DNA from: Saposhnikovia divaricata
Taxonomy: Eukaryota > Streptophyta > Magnoliopsida > Apiales > Apiaceae
Direction of reading: 5' to 3'
NCBI GenBank assembly: GCA_036435485.1
Contig: CM071598.1
Location: 42,918,501 to 42,982,500, forward strand
DNA: 64,000 nt
Made by a program: the position numbers and the translations under genes. Under the pieces are notes generated by a model. That model saw only the letters and a list, made by a program, of their open reading frames with translations. It did no database searches and had not been told where the DNA came from. This document shows, one piece after another, positions 45,652 to 56,583 of this stretch; the stretch's first letter is position 1; each line of letters opens with the position of its first letter.

Positions 45652-47876
45652 CAATAGTTTTTTTAAAAGGTTTTGAAACTTGCATGGAAGTGATATAGGG
45701 GTAGCGTGTCTCGGGTCGGTCCGGTGATCTATCAATTACCAAAATTATTCAAGGTTAACCACCTAACACTTTGAAAAGCTAAGTATGTACTTTACTTAAG
45801 CTAAAACACGCTTACAAGTTAACTTTTATTATCATCGTTATGACACGCCACTTGCTTGTTATCAAGGCATGTCATTACACTTACACTTGGTAGATACTTA
45901 AGTCGTATAAGTCCTAGGGTCGGTCATTTACTCGAAAAGATTATACCTCAATATTTATTGTCCGTTTTCTAAGTGGTTTTCCAAAGTTATAACCAAGTGC
46001 TCTTTTAAGGGTTCCCTCGCACTTAACCTTGATTCGAACATTTTTATAAAATTGAAAAACGATCCGTTTGTCATGAGGTTTTCTCTCACACCACCTTCCT
46101 TATGACCTATAATATTTAATAATCAAGATTCGCAACTGAATTACTCATGTTTAAGGGGTTTCAATTGAAGTTACGAACTCGCACTTACGTTTTCGAACCA
46201 CTTTTGCTAAATCGACCATATCTCCTAAATCGTAAGTCCAATTTGTTTCGATTCTCGCGCCAAAACGAACCTTAAAACATGAGCTAACATATCATGGCAG
46301 TGGTGACTTAAGGTCAGTAGGGTTTTGGTCCGAAAATCACACACACAAATTGTATTATAAAATCGGGCATTATAACAGCTATGTTTACACGATTTTCCAA
46401 ATTTCTTACTCCACCAAGATCACACCATGATCAAACCAACAACTTATATACATCACATACATCTTAACAAGCCCAAGAACACCTCACTCAACCATCATTT
46501 GAATCATATCTTTTAGATCTACTAAAGCAACTACATAATTATGCTTATGTGCTTATAATAACATCATATCTCATCTAAAACCATCAAGAACATCCATAAA
46601 ACTCTAAGTAAAACTAAGGGTTCATGAGATTCATACCTTCCTTGATGTGTGTATAGACCTAGTAAGCCTTGTATAGCCCTTAGAATTCCTTAATAAAGCT
46701 TAGATCATCCAAAGAAACCAATAAAATCAAAGTTAGTTCTTGAGGTTACTATTCATCATCAACATTGATGATTTTATTAACCATGCAAAACTTGGAATCT
46801 ATGGCTCAAATTCATAGGATAACTTAGTTAGGAATTATAGGACTCACCTAAATAATCTTGAGATTTTTGAATGGTTGGAAGCTTGATTTCTCCCCTTGAA
46901 TTTAGCTTGGGCCGAAAGGTAGTAAAATGGGAGAGATGGAGTTGGTTGCTTGCTTTCTTGATCTAATCTTGTCTAATATGAATTATTGAGATATTATCTC
47001 ATAAAGTAGCTTTAATAAAGTGCTTACATCACCTCTAATGCATCATCTTGTAGCCAAGTGTTGTGTTCTTATGGTGAAATGATGTCATCTTGGCTAACTA
47101 ACTTAGTTAGCTTCTAATGTTGCTAGTTTCCTTGTAACTAACTTGGTTCCTTGATTCTATCTACTTGCACATGCTTGTCTCTTGGTTCTTTGCTTATTTC
47201 TTTGCCCGGTTATTGCTTAATTTCATTGATCGTTCGGAGGAATATCTCAAGTATTTATTGATAGGGTTTTACTAGAAACCTTCTTGGCATTTTTACTATC
47301 ATCTTCAATCCCCCTTTATAATCCTTGAATTTAAATTCCTTAAATCTTTTTATTAAATCCTTAATTCCTTCAGTATCCAGGGAAATCTCGGGAAAAAGAA
47401 AAGTGCTATTTTTCAAAATCTAATATCATTTACATACAATTATTTTGTCCCTAGATCATCAAAACGAACTTAGAAATCCACTCAGAATACTTCTATATAG
47501 GGTCGTCTGATAATGTTCCAAAATCCACCAAAACACTATTCATCGTTTATTTTTTCATTATTCCCCGTACTTAGAAAATGTCCTCGCGCTTTCTCGAGCG
47601 TTCCCAATCTCTATTACGGAGTTATTTAACTTATACCAGATATCGATTTGGATGACATGAGAATATTTCCTTTCTTGGAATACCATAGCTTACTCTTTTG
47701 GACGATAGATTATTCTAATATAATTTTGTCAACCTATTATATTATTCATAGCATATAAACATTAGAACCCAAATGCATTAAAATATTCGTTTATTACAAC
47801 CACTGATACAACACTATTCATTCATCACCAATACATAATAAAAGTTTTAATTCCTTAAAAAATCTAGGTTCTTACA

Positions 47877-49347
47877 TGTTTTGGGTGTAAAAGCTTCTGC
47901 TGTTAATCATACAACCTATACAATAATATAATTCTAATCCAGACATAGTAAGGTGAAAGAAGTAGCCAGGGATGTTATTTAGTTCCATAGCAGATTCCTT
48001 GGACCTAAAAGGAACAATTTACTTAGAAACTAGTGACAGTTGGTGAATTCTTTTTCAATATACTCAAAACTAGAACTTGGGTGAAAATGCTGCAGGAATT
48101 ATATTTTGAGTAGTTTTGTCTGTGAATCAGATAACCGAAAATATATACCATGATAATAAACTTTTAGATGGAAAGTAAAAGTTTGAGGTAAAGGGTTAAG
48201 ATATCACAAAGAAAAAACTTAAACTAAAATATTTAAGGGAAAATAGAGAAAAGGGTGGTAGATATAGACCCAAATCCATACTACTTCCTCGAGTAGACAT
48301 TTCTTGATCTTCTAGCTTCCTTAAACTTAAACTCAAACTCCTTTAGACGGAACTTTGGCATTCAAAATCCCTTATATATTGAGCACCTGTAGTTGTTTCT
48401 TCAGTGCTAGTTCTTTCTGAATAGGAAAATTTACTTAAAAAACATAAGCATTAAGAAAGTTGTAGTATACCAGTGCAATAAAGCAAATATGATGGTGAGT
48501 CAATCTCATGTTAGGTACTTACATAGATCTCACAAGGGTAGCTGCTTTCCTTATTCAGTTTCTAATTTTGAGAAATTCGATGAACGATGAGCTTATCGGT
48601 ACAATTGCTAGTTTGCTACAAGCCCTCGACATCATATATGAATATCTGTTCGCCCTTTAAATCTGAAAATAATACTACTCATCAAAATGTCAGCGGTGCT
48701 TTGTAAAATAGCTTATTTCGGCGTTATACTTACAAATTAGAAGTATTCGTCTTAAGCTTAAAAACAATAATTAGTTTCTCTTGACAATAATAAAATAACT
48801 AATTCCATTAAGATAACTAAGAGAGGTCAGAGGTTTAAGTTTATGAAGAAAAAGGTTCTGAACCAACTCAGTTAATGCAATGATCGATGAAGGATTTCAA
48901 CTCATTCTATTTAGTCATCAAGATTAAGATAATTGGTCTTAGAGTTAAGTAGATATTCACTGAGAGAGAGCTTGTTGTTACCATGGTCGGTATTTCAACT
49001 CAAAATTATGGTCAATACTGTGGCCCAACAAAGTAGCAATTTAGCACAAATGCACTTCAATACCTACTTGATCGATTATGGAAATTAGGCAGAGAAAGAG
49101 ACCGGACAAAAGTGTAACGGAGTAAGTGATTCCATAAACTAAGAAGAAGATTCACTAGTACTATAAAATAGTAAAATACACATCTCATTTCACTCTACCA
49201 TATCACGATGGCACAGAGCATTATATAATGGAAGTAAATAAATATTAGTTATGAGAACATGCCCCATTAGTTGAAAAATCGTCTGCACTTGTTTTGGTAC
49301 CATTAATATTAGTTATGAGAACATGACAAAATATCATTTAATGTTAC
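47877..49347. other. CACTA interior or flank, no recognisable gene
   Basis: Unique-looking sequence between the truncated LTR and the CNGC fragment. Minus-strand stretches near 48280-48420 and 48540-48660 have splice-like edges but no family motif I can name. Further captured exons are possible. Confidence 0.35.
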
Positions 49348-49776
49348 CTGACTAACCAAGTCCAAGCACAGATGATACTTGATGTTCCTCCTATGACCTT
49401 CAGTGAGATTTTTAATCATATCACATTCATCAACACCACGCATTGCAGCCCAACGTTGCCGCTCATAGTTGTGCACTCTCTGCCTATACTCCTGTGCCAA
49501 TTGCTTCTTCTTCATCCACCACTCAATGTTCCTCATCTTTAATTGCATTGCCTATTTCTTTGATGTTGTCGCGTGCAAAAACACCTATAAGTACAAAACA
49601 GATAATATTTACAAGCTTAATATAAGGGTAATTAAAAAAAAACACATATCAACTCAGATGATTACACCTTAATATTACCAATCGACATGGTGACTAGGAG
49701 GAGTCCAGTCATAAGAACAATCATGATAAACACAAATTCTAACCATTCTGTTGTCCTCTCTAGATTCCCAAATGTG
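49348..49776 (-). pseudogene. Cyclic nucleotide-gated channel (CNGC2/4-like) fragment, two exons
   Basis: Exon at 49776-49668 encodes the end of the pore/S6 helix (STFGNLERTTEWLEFVFIM, then GLLLVTMSIGNIK). A GT...AG intron (49667-49585) follows. The exon at 49584-49348 encodes the C-linker (VFLHATTSKK, RNIEWWMKKKQLAQEYRQRV, NYERQRWAAMRGVDECDMIK, YHLCLDLVSQ) and ends at a CAG/GTAACA donor. In plant CNGC2/4 these are consecutive, so genomic sequence with its intron was captured. A TAG at 49552-49554 breaks the frame, and the cyclic-nucleotide-binding domain that should follow is absent. A few usually basic positions (for example YHLCLD) are kept. Not a working channel. Confidence 0.88.
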
Positions 49777-50150
49777 CTGTTTCAATATTTTATCATGCAT
49801 CATTAGTCATAAGCTTCTAAAAAACCCCTAATCTTCTAATCAAGCTAAATTACAACCTACAAAATAAAATCAAAATCTACGGCACTAACCAAGCACAAAT
49901 CAGCGCTTCTCATTTAAACCAAATCATAACTTATCTAAATATATCATCTTGCAAAAGACCCAAACATTCTCGAAAAGCAATTAAATTCACAATCTCGACA
50001 ACCAAATCCACCACAAACAGAATACCACTACAATAACAACCTAAAAACAAACACAAACATATTTAAAAAATCAATCAATAACTGAATAAATAAAAATGAA
50101 TTAAATAGATCTAAGGAGGATAATATTAATATAAATATATATTTACTTAC
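49777..50150. other. Spacer between two captured gene fragments
   Basis: AT-rich, no coding sequence recognised. Contains the first intron remnant of the RPN8 fragment (GTAAGTAAATA on the minus strand from 50150) and intron-like sequence before the CNGC exon. Confidence 0.5.
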
Positions 50151-50337
50151 CAGCATAGCAATTAGTAACATCAACAGTGCCTTTAAAAGAACTACCTAGA
50201 AGAACGCCGATGACGCGTTTACGAGTGTCTTTCACCACGCGATTGTAATTGTCGACGATGGTTAGAAGTACGAGAGGATGGACTATCACTTTCTCGATCG
50301 GTCACCCTAGTATCTGCTACGTTTTAATCACACCCAT
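50151..50337 (-). pseudogene. 26S proteasome RPN8 (MPN domain) first-exon fragment
   Basis: From an ATG at 50337 the minus strand reads like the start of plant RPN8: MGVIKT, then IEKVIVHPLVLLTIVDNYNR and KDTRKRVIGVLLGSSFKGTV, DVTNCYA, ending exactly at a GTAAGT donor at 50150. Two in-frame stops occur in the first 17 codons. RPN8 is a non-catalytic MPN subunit of the proteasome lid that pairs with RPN11; the remaining exons are missing here. The sequence 50338-50690 to the right, including a run of about 17 G at 50443-50459, is probably the captured leader and promoter. Confidence 0.88.
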
Positions 50338-50690
50338 TGCTAATGCACCAACACAAATACAGACCTAGCTTGGTTTCTAATATTAATTTCGAGCTTGAGA
50401 AAAGGGGGAATCGGGTTAGGGTTCTTAGAAAAGAGGGAAGCGGGGGGGGGGGGGGGGGGAGGTATGTTTTAGATTTAGAATGAGAGTGAGAAAAGGGGTA
50501 CATGTGTTTTAATTTAGATTTTAGTTTTAGTTTTTTTTTTATTTTAATTAATTTGATTTTAGATGGTGAAAATTAAGTTGTGAGAAAAGGGGGGAATCAA
50601 GTTGTGTTTTTTGATTGTCGTGTGAGGGAGAAAAACTTTCTAAGTACAAAAAAATTGGTGAAATGTTGGTGGCTGGGGGGAGAGAAGGGG
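50338..50690 (-). other. Probable captured leader of RPN8 with poly-G run
   Basis: No coding sequence. Contains GGGTTAGGGTTC (minus-strand neighbour of the start), a poly-G run at 50443-50459 and G/A-rich repeats before the CACTA subterminal array begins. Confidence 0.4.
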
Positions 50691-50693
50691 AGG

Positions 50694-50870
50694 TGGGAAA
50701 ATAATTTTTTTTAAAGAGGTATATTTAACATCAGTTTCTATAAAAAATGATGTCATAAAACTAATAGACATCGGTTTTAGACAAATCGATGTTAAAAACA
50801 CTTTTTAACATCGGTGAATTTTCAAACCGATGTTGAAGGGACGATGTCTATTCCAGTTTTTCTAGTAGTG
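50694..50870. repeat. CACTA subterminal repeats and terminus
   Basis: ACATCAGTTT, ACATCGGTTT, AATCGATGTT, ACATCGGTGA and AACCGATGTT alternate in both orientations, then the end TCTAGTAGTG. The last 30 bp (GACGATGTCTATTCCAGTTT...) align with the end at 13542. Confidence 0.88.
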
Positions 50871-51793
50871 ATAGTGCAAGTTCATCATCTTGTGTATGTG
50901 TGTCAGATTCACTTCAGCTCTTTGTTCCTTGCCTTTCTCCTTTCAAGGTTTCCGACATTCAGTCTTAAAGTGTCCTAAGGAGTGGGAATTAAAACATCGT
51001 ACCCTGCTTTTATCTCATACCAAGCGTACTCTTCTTTGCCCTGGTAATTACCACCACTGCTGCTTTGATTTCTCTGGCCTGGGGACACTTCTCCTTTACT
51101 TGACCTTTTCATCCATTCTTCTCTTGTAAGCAAAAATTGTACTTCGTTACCCTCTCGTTTCCTCCACTCTTCTTCAGTTAACAGTAATTGTCCGCCAACT
51201 GAATCATTTTGTCCATGAAGTCTTTCTTCGTAAGGCTTGAGGGAGCCCACTGCTTTCTCGATTGTCATAGTCTCTAGATTTCTGAACTGCTCTATTGTTG
51301 ACGTTATTTGCAAAAATTTCAATGGAACAGTCCGAAGAAGCTTCTTGACCACATATGCCTCATCAACTATTTCTTCCAAGGTACGAATATTAGTCACTAG
51401 ACCATTTAACCTCATGCAAAAATCATCATTCAGCTCCCTGTCCTTCATATTTAAGAACTCGAATTTAGCCTTCAATGTCTGAATTCTTGCCTTCTTTACC
51501 CGATCAGCACCTAAGCACATAGTTTTCACTTCCTCCCACACTTCCTTGGCTACCTTCTTCTCTGCAAATGACAACAAGATATCTTCAAGGATGCCCTAAT
51601 AAATTGCAGCCATGGCCATTTTATCTGTCTTCTCATCGACTGTATCTTTATCACTCTTGGGTTCAATAGCCTCCCATATTCCATGTATCTACATGTAAAC
51701 CTTCATCTTAAGCGACCAAGCCGTGTAGTTAGTTTTTGTCAACATCGGTTGGCTTATCCCAACTGAACCATCTCTGCTCTTCATAGTTTCCAT
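50871..51793 (-). pseudogene. Ty1/copia gag fragment
   Basis: From ATG about 51793 (METMKSRDGSVGI, then TKTNYTAWSLKMKVYM) through a stop near 51689 and a further stop near 51599 to the long frame 51577-50975. It has the UBN2-type gag region (KKARIQTLKAKFEFLNMKD, FCMRLNGLVTNIRTLEEIVD, TSTIEQFRNLETMTIEKAVG). The zinc knuckle near 50985-50950 has lost Cys residues (GHFKTEC remains). The remainder of the element downstream is cut off by the CACTA end at 50870. A primer site follows at 51836-51847. Confidence 0.85.
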
Positions 51794-51835
51794 CGTTGTA
51801 TATTGTGGCATGTACTTTGGCATACAGTGAGTAAA

Positions 51836-51847
51836 GCTCTGATACCA
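51836..51847 (-). other. Primer binding site of the copia fragment
   Basis: Sense TGGTATCAGAGC, an exact match to the plant initiator tRNA-Met 3' complement, about 45 bp upstream of gag. Confidence 0.85.
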
Positions 51848-51854
51848 AATATAG

Positions 51855-52400
51855 GATCCAAAGCTAATACACAAATATATTTACTGAGAATAGTTTAAAA
51901 CTAATGAAAAAAAATCTGCTGATTCTATTGCATACTCTGAAAAATGAATACAAAGAGAAATTAAATACTAAATTGTCTAGTACAACATTCACCAGATAAG
52001 TTCCTAAAACCCCTCCATGACTCCCACTACTAGTGACTCTCCTACTATTACTCAAACGAACAATGACTAAGTCTAGCTGCTACTTTCTCGGTTTACAGCT
52101 TTTCATTTTAAACAAAACAAAACAAATTAAAACAAGCTTAGATTAAATAATAAAACTTACTGATTTTGCTAGCTGATCCTTTTGCTAGCTAGCATAAGTG
52201 CCAAAATTGAGATAGGCCAATTTAGTTTTTGTTGAGATTTATTGTGATCTTCTAATGGTATGCTGAGATATTGCAGAAATTCTAATTGTATTGATTGATT
52301 TGTTAAGCTAAAGTTACGGGATTAGGTTAGATGTACAACTTTAGTTTCCTATTTTTGTAAGTTCTTTTCCTGGGCTGTTATGTATAAATACATTATGAAG
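51855..52400 (-). repeat. Probable 5' LTR of the copia fragment
   Basis: Lies directly upstream (sense) of the primer site. It should end near 51852; its outer end is not defined because no second LTR is present. AT-rich, no coding sequence. Confidence 0.45.
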
Positions 52401-52837
52401 TGAATCTATATATCTTAATTCCAAAACTTGCCCATTTCCCATGGATACTATCCAATGGGTTTTCCTTTGTTTTTTTCACACTACTTGACCCGGATCCATT
52501 TTTTACTACCCAACTTTATTACTCATTTTCTCATGGATATTACCCATCTCATCTCCTGTTATATTTTACATTATTAACAAATTTGGTGGATATTACTTGA
52601 CCCGGATTCATATAATACAACCCAATCAATCAAATTTATATCTTTGCATATATTGAGGCATTATTTGATTCATTCATTTTTATATGGCAGACCTCATCTC
52701 TGCCATTTTCACATATTGTGCCACCAAATCATTCCTTTATTTATGGCAATTTGTTATATTTTTAAATCTTCATCGACGTAAGTTATAGATTATCAGCGGC
52801 TAAAACATTGATCTTCATCTTTGCCCATCATCTGATA
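52401..52837. other. Region upstream of the Helitron gene
   Basis: AT-rich with several GACCCGGAT and TACCC repeats at 52480-52630. It may contain the Helitron 5' end (TC...) but no terminus could be fixed. No gene. Confidence 0.35.
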
Positions 52838-55440
52838 ATGGAAAACGGAGGTAACCCGGTTATTGTTATCTGATATGCTTTGTTTATCTATAATTTTGTA
52901 CACTAAATTTAACAGGTCGAAAAAGAGCACCTCTAGGAACTGCTTCTCCTTCTTCCTTACGGAGTAGTAAGTTCATATAATTTAGAGTGTTTCGTGTTAT
53001 ATGTATTTGTATTTGTATTCATCATTGAGTTTGATTTATTGAATATTAGACCAGAGGAGGCGTGGCGGAAGTTCCAACAATGATGATGAACGTTGCATTC
53101 CTACTCCCAAAATCAATCCAAACATGAACGAGAACGTACATCCAAATCTTGCTAATTCTGGTATTTTGTTCATTGTCGTGTTTGTTTGTTTAACACGTTT
53201 TTTGTAAAAATTAGTCATGTTAATTTTTTTTAAAAACACGTTTTTGCTTTTATCCCCGTTCAGGTTTAACTCAACAATCTTCTTTGAGGGATACTAATTT
53301 AAACCAAAAAAATCCATCTGCTTTCGCTGTTAATCGATTCCATTTACCAGCATCTATAATACATTCCACAATTCAGCCTCACATTACTGTAGAACCTACC
53401 AACGAATTCACACCATCACAAAAGCAGTCGGGTAAATTACAATATTTTGAATTTTTATACTTAACATATTTGGATTGTTCATAAACAATACATATGATGT
53501 TTTGACAGGTTTGACACAACAAGCATCCTCGACAATAAAATATAATTCAATCTCAAAAACATCTAATTGTGGAAATAACCCATCTAGCTTTCTCACGCCA
53601 TCACAGAGAAGGCTTTATTCCGTTAATTTGTCTGGTATGATGATCCAACTTTATGTACCTGACAAAGATGCATTGTGTCCATCTTTTGAATGTCATGCTT
53701 AATTTTATTTACTAGCAAAAATTTTGTGATTGTTCCTAAGCAATACAGATCATGTTTTGACAGGTTTGACACAACAACTTCCGTCAACTGGACTTGATAA
53801 TAACGGTACTTTATTGTTGTCAATTTTGTTTGTTAACATCATTTTTAGTAATATTTATTCATGTGAATTTGGTTATTAAATACGTGTTTAATTTTATCCT
53901 CAATCAGGTTTAATTCAACAATATTCCTCAAGCGATACTAATTTAAAAACAAATCCAGATGCTTCCACTTTTAATCATTTCCATTTACCAGCATCTATAA
54001 TACATTCGACAAATCACACTCATACTACTGGAGAACCTGCCCATGAATTCACACCATCACAAAAGCAGTCAAATGAGTTACAAATATTTGGTTTTTTTAT
54101 AGTTAAAATAAGTGGATTGCTCCTAATCAATACAGATGATGTTTTTACAGGTTTGAGAGAACAAACCTCCTCGACAAGAAAATATATTTCAACTGCAAAA
54201 AAATCTGGATGTGATGATAACCCATCTAACAGTTTCACACCATCTCAAAGAAGGCTTAATTCTCACCATTTTTCTGGTATGCTTTTGATACACTAATCTT
54301 ACACATGAACTATGGCCGGTTCATAATACATATAACACTGTAATTTTGATTTTATGCAGGATTAACCCATCGACTCCATTTGTCTCCCAAGAAAATGCTA
54401 GAGTAAATACAAACGTCAATCTTAAACCTTTCCAGCTGCCGGCATCTATGATATCTCCCAAGAAAATAATCCAACCATCAGTACCTGTCAAAAATGCAAA
54501 TGGTTCATCTTGGAAAGATGAGTCTTAATTTTAGCGTTTTCATTTAATTTAATTTAATTTTATTAATGGGGTTTAAACCAATGAGCCTGTACTTCATTTT
54601 AAGTAACAAAGTCCATATATTTGCATTTGGTACACTCATTTGAATCCTTGATTTTTAACAGGTAAATTACAAAATAAATGGAAATCGATGAACCTGTTAG
54701 ACAGCAATCAAAGCAAAAAAGTTCTCCCTATTCACATGAATCATAATGGTCGTAAATCAGTTGAATCACAATCAACCGGAAAAAAAATGATGACATCACA
54801 GTCTTGGTTCCAGATTTGAATCATATTGGTGTGCGTATGCCAGGTATTGTCGATGTTTCAATAATTTATATTTTAGTTATTTTGTTTCGAAATCCAGAAT
54901 CCTGTATTTACAGAGTGGTATCAGTCAAAACCAAGTGGAAGTGGGAAGAATCTGATGGAGTCCTTCAATAGAGCAGATGTATGCGATTCTAAAATCAAAG
55001 GTTTTGTTTTGAAATCAGAAGTTTATTAAAACAACTATTTTAGCAGCCTTATAATTGTCCATAAAATTCATATCATAGGATACAACCAGATATGCTGAAC
55101 AACACAGACAATGGACATAATGATCACACAGACCATATAGACGAAGGTATACTTTAAATTGTATTAATGCAATATATGCATATAGAAATATTTCTATACA
55201 AATACAAATATACTTTAAACCCCACTGTTACATTGCAGATTCTTCGGATATTGATACAGATCAAGACGGTATGTACCATGTTACAAATCAATTTAATTCA
55301 TTTCAAGATAATTGAAAATATGTAAAAGTTACAAACCTGTAAATAACAAACATGCATTGTCATTTTTTTTCTAGACACTAGAGGAGCATACGTTAATGAA
55401 GATGTGGACGATAACATCATATCTAAGCCAGGTAACTGTA
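52838..55440 (+). pseudogene. Helitron N-terminal exons with tandem exon duplication
   Basis: ATG at 52838 (MENG), exon 2 from 52916 (GRKRAPLGTASPSSLRSS), exon 3 53050-53160 (QRRRGGSSNNDDERCIPTP). Then exon pairs: 53265-53431 (NRFHLPASIIHST) with 53509-53634 (SFLTPSQRRLYSVNLS), and 53908-54070 (NHFHLPASIIHST) with 54151-54276 (SFTPSQRRLNSHHFS). A short exon at 53764-53805 lies between. A third, frame-broken relative (FQLPASMISPKK) lies at 54360-54528. Further small exons follow to 55440. This part is a Ser/Thr/Asn-rich, probably disordered tail; no known domain. Confidence 0.65.
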
Positions 55441-55511
55441 GCACTTTGATTTATTATTTTACGTTTTGAGTAAGCTTTAGTGTGCATAACATTAAAACAT
55501 TTGCTGGACAG

Positions 55512-56456
55512 ATTTGTGGAGAGGATATATAGACCTTGGTCCACCAACAAAAAAATGCACTAAGTGCAACGCAATCATGTGGAATGAGGAACGCAATAAC
55601 AAATCTGCAAAGAAGAGTCTACCTACTTTTTCAATTTGTTGTAGATATGGCCAAGTTATACTCGATAAAGATAAACAACCTCCTGCATTCTTGGCATCTT
55701 TAATAGCCGGTGGTGCTAAACATAAGCATTACATGGATAACATAAGAGCATACAATTCAATGTTCCAGTTTACCTCACTTGGCGGTAAAATTGATAGGTT
55801 TGTTAACAATGGATCAGGACCATACTGTTTTAAATTGTTTGGTCAGAATCACCATTTGATGGGAACTCTAAAACCCATTGAAGGAGACACTCCTAAGTTT
55901 TCACAGCTTTATATTTATGACACAGAGAATGAGGTCCAGAATCGCATTAATGCTGTTAACGGTAGTGATCAGTTGGATCCGGAAATTGTTAATGGTCTTC
56001 TTCAAATGCTTGATGAGCACAATAAGTTGGCACAGGGATTTCGAATGGCTCGAGACCGTTTTAATCTTGACGAAGCTGAGGAATTTAAATTGCAGTTGAT
56101 TCATTCAAGGTCAGCATCAGGCAGAACTAATCACATTATAGAAGCTAATGACGTTGCTGCGCTAGTTGTTGGTGATGTTGATGAATGTTCACCCTTCAGG
56201 GATATTGTAGTAGAGACAAAACAACGTTATTTTAAGAGAATATATGAGACATGTTCCCAATATATGTCTCTACAATATCCTCTACTTTTTCCATATGGGG
56301 ATGAGGGTTTTCATCCTGAAATAGAAAGAATTTGCAAACCAGAAAAGGTGTCATCCCACACTCCCAATGATGAACATCCAGATGAGACAAACCACAGAAC
56401 AACAGTTTCCATGAGGGAATATTATGCCTACAAACTAATGATACGTCCTGGTGAAG
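55512..56456 (+). pseudogene. Helitron helicase-like N-terminal domain exon
   Basis: Open over 315 codons. It starts with the Helitron zinc region (KKCTKCNAIMWNEERNN, FSICCRYGQV). Next comes FLASLIAGGAKHKHYMDNIR, then the Helitron_like_N core (PYCFKLFGQNHHLMGTLKPI, YDTENEVQNRINAV, IVNGLLQMLDEHNKLAQGFR, LQYPLLFPYGDEGFHPEI, MREYYAYKLMIRPGEG). The exon ends at a GAAG/GTAGAA donor and would continue at 60081. The exon itself has no stop. Confidence 0.9.
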
Positions 56457-56583
56457 GTAGAATTTTGTTTCTAACTGTAAAATTTCTCATTCCATATATT
56501 CGTATTTTGTACAACATTATTACTCTAATATATTTCCAAGAAACTACTTCCATATTTCTACTTTTAAAACAGCTAAACTATTT
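56457..56583 (+). other. Left part of the interrupted Helitron intron
   Basis: Intron sequence from the donor to the LTR insertion site. Confidence 0.7.

Larger units (their letters stand above)
44072..47876. mobile_element. Truncated long LTR, related to the solo LTR at 56584-60055
   Basis: No coding sequence. Its blocks follow those of 57370-60055 in order: GATGATCAGTCG and ACCGGTAGAAGGA near the left edge, an AT-rich TAATAAATAA tract, CATTTTTATAAAATT, AAGGGGTT, CTTGGCCGA-like sequence, and the identical end GGTTCTTACA at 47876. The first ~790 bp of the long LTR are absent; the break is at the microsatellite. Divergence is high, so it is old. It hosts the MITE at 45093 and an (AT)n run at 45601-45650. 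Confidence 0.65.
47877..50870 (-). mobile_element. Non-autonomous CACTA carrying host gene fragments (left end not found)
   Basis: The right end TTTTCTAGTAGTG at 50870 and the array of ACATCGGT / ACCGATGTT repeats at 50725-50860 match the CACTA end at 13542 (last 30 bp nearly the same). No transposase is present. Instead it holds minus-strand fragments of two unrelated host genes: an RPN8-like exon (50151-50337) and CNGC-like exons (49348-49776). It sits in a copia gag whose sequence starts right after 50870. The left terminus is not visible up to the LTR end at 47876; the start given here is that LTR boundary, not a proven end. Confidence 0.65.

Noticed and set aside
48280..48660. Possible further captured exons on the minus strand
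   Set aside because: Splice-like edges exist, but the short peptides match no family I recognise; left unnamed.
49348..49776. Functional CNGC gene
   Set aside because: Only two exons, a stop codon, and no ligand-binding domain; it lies inside a transposon.
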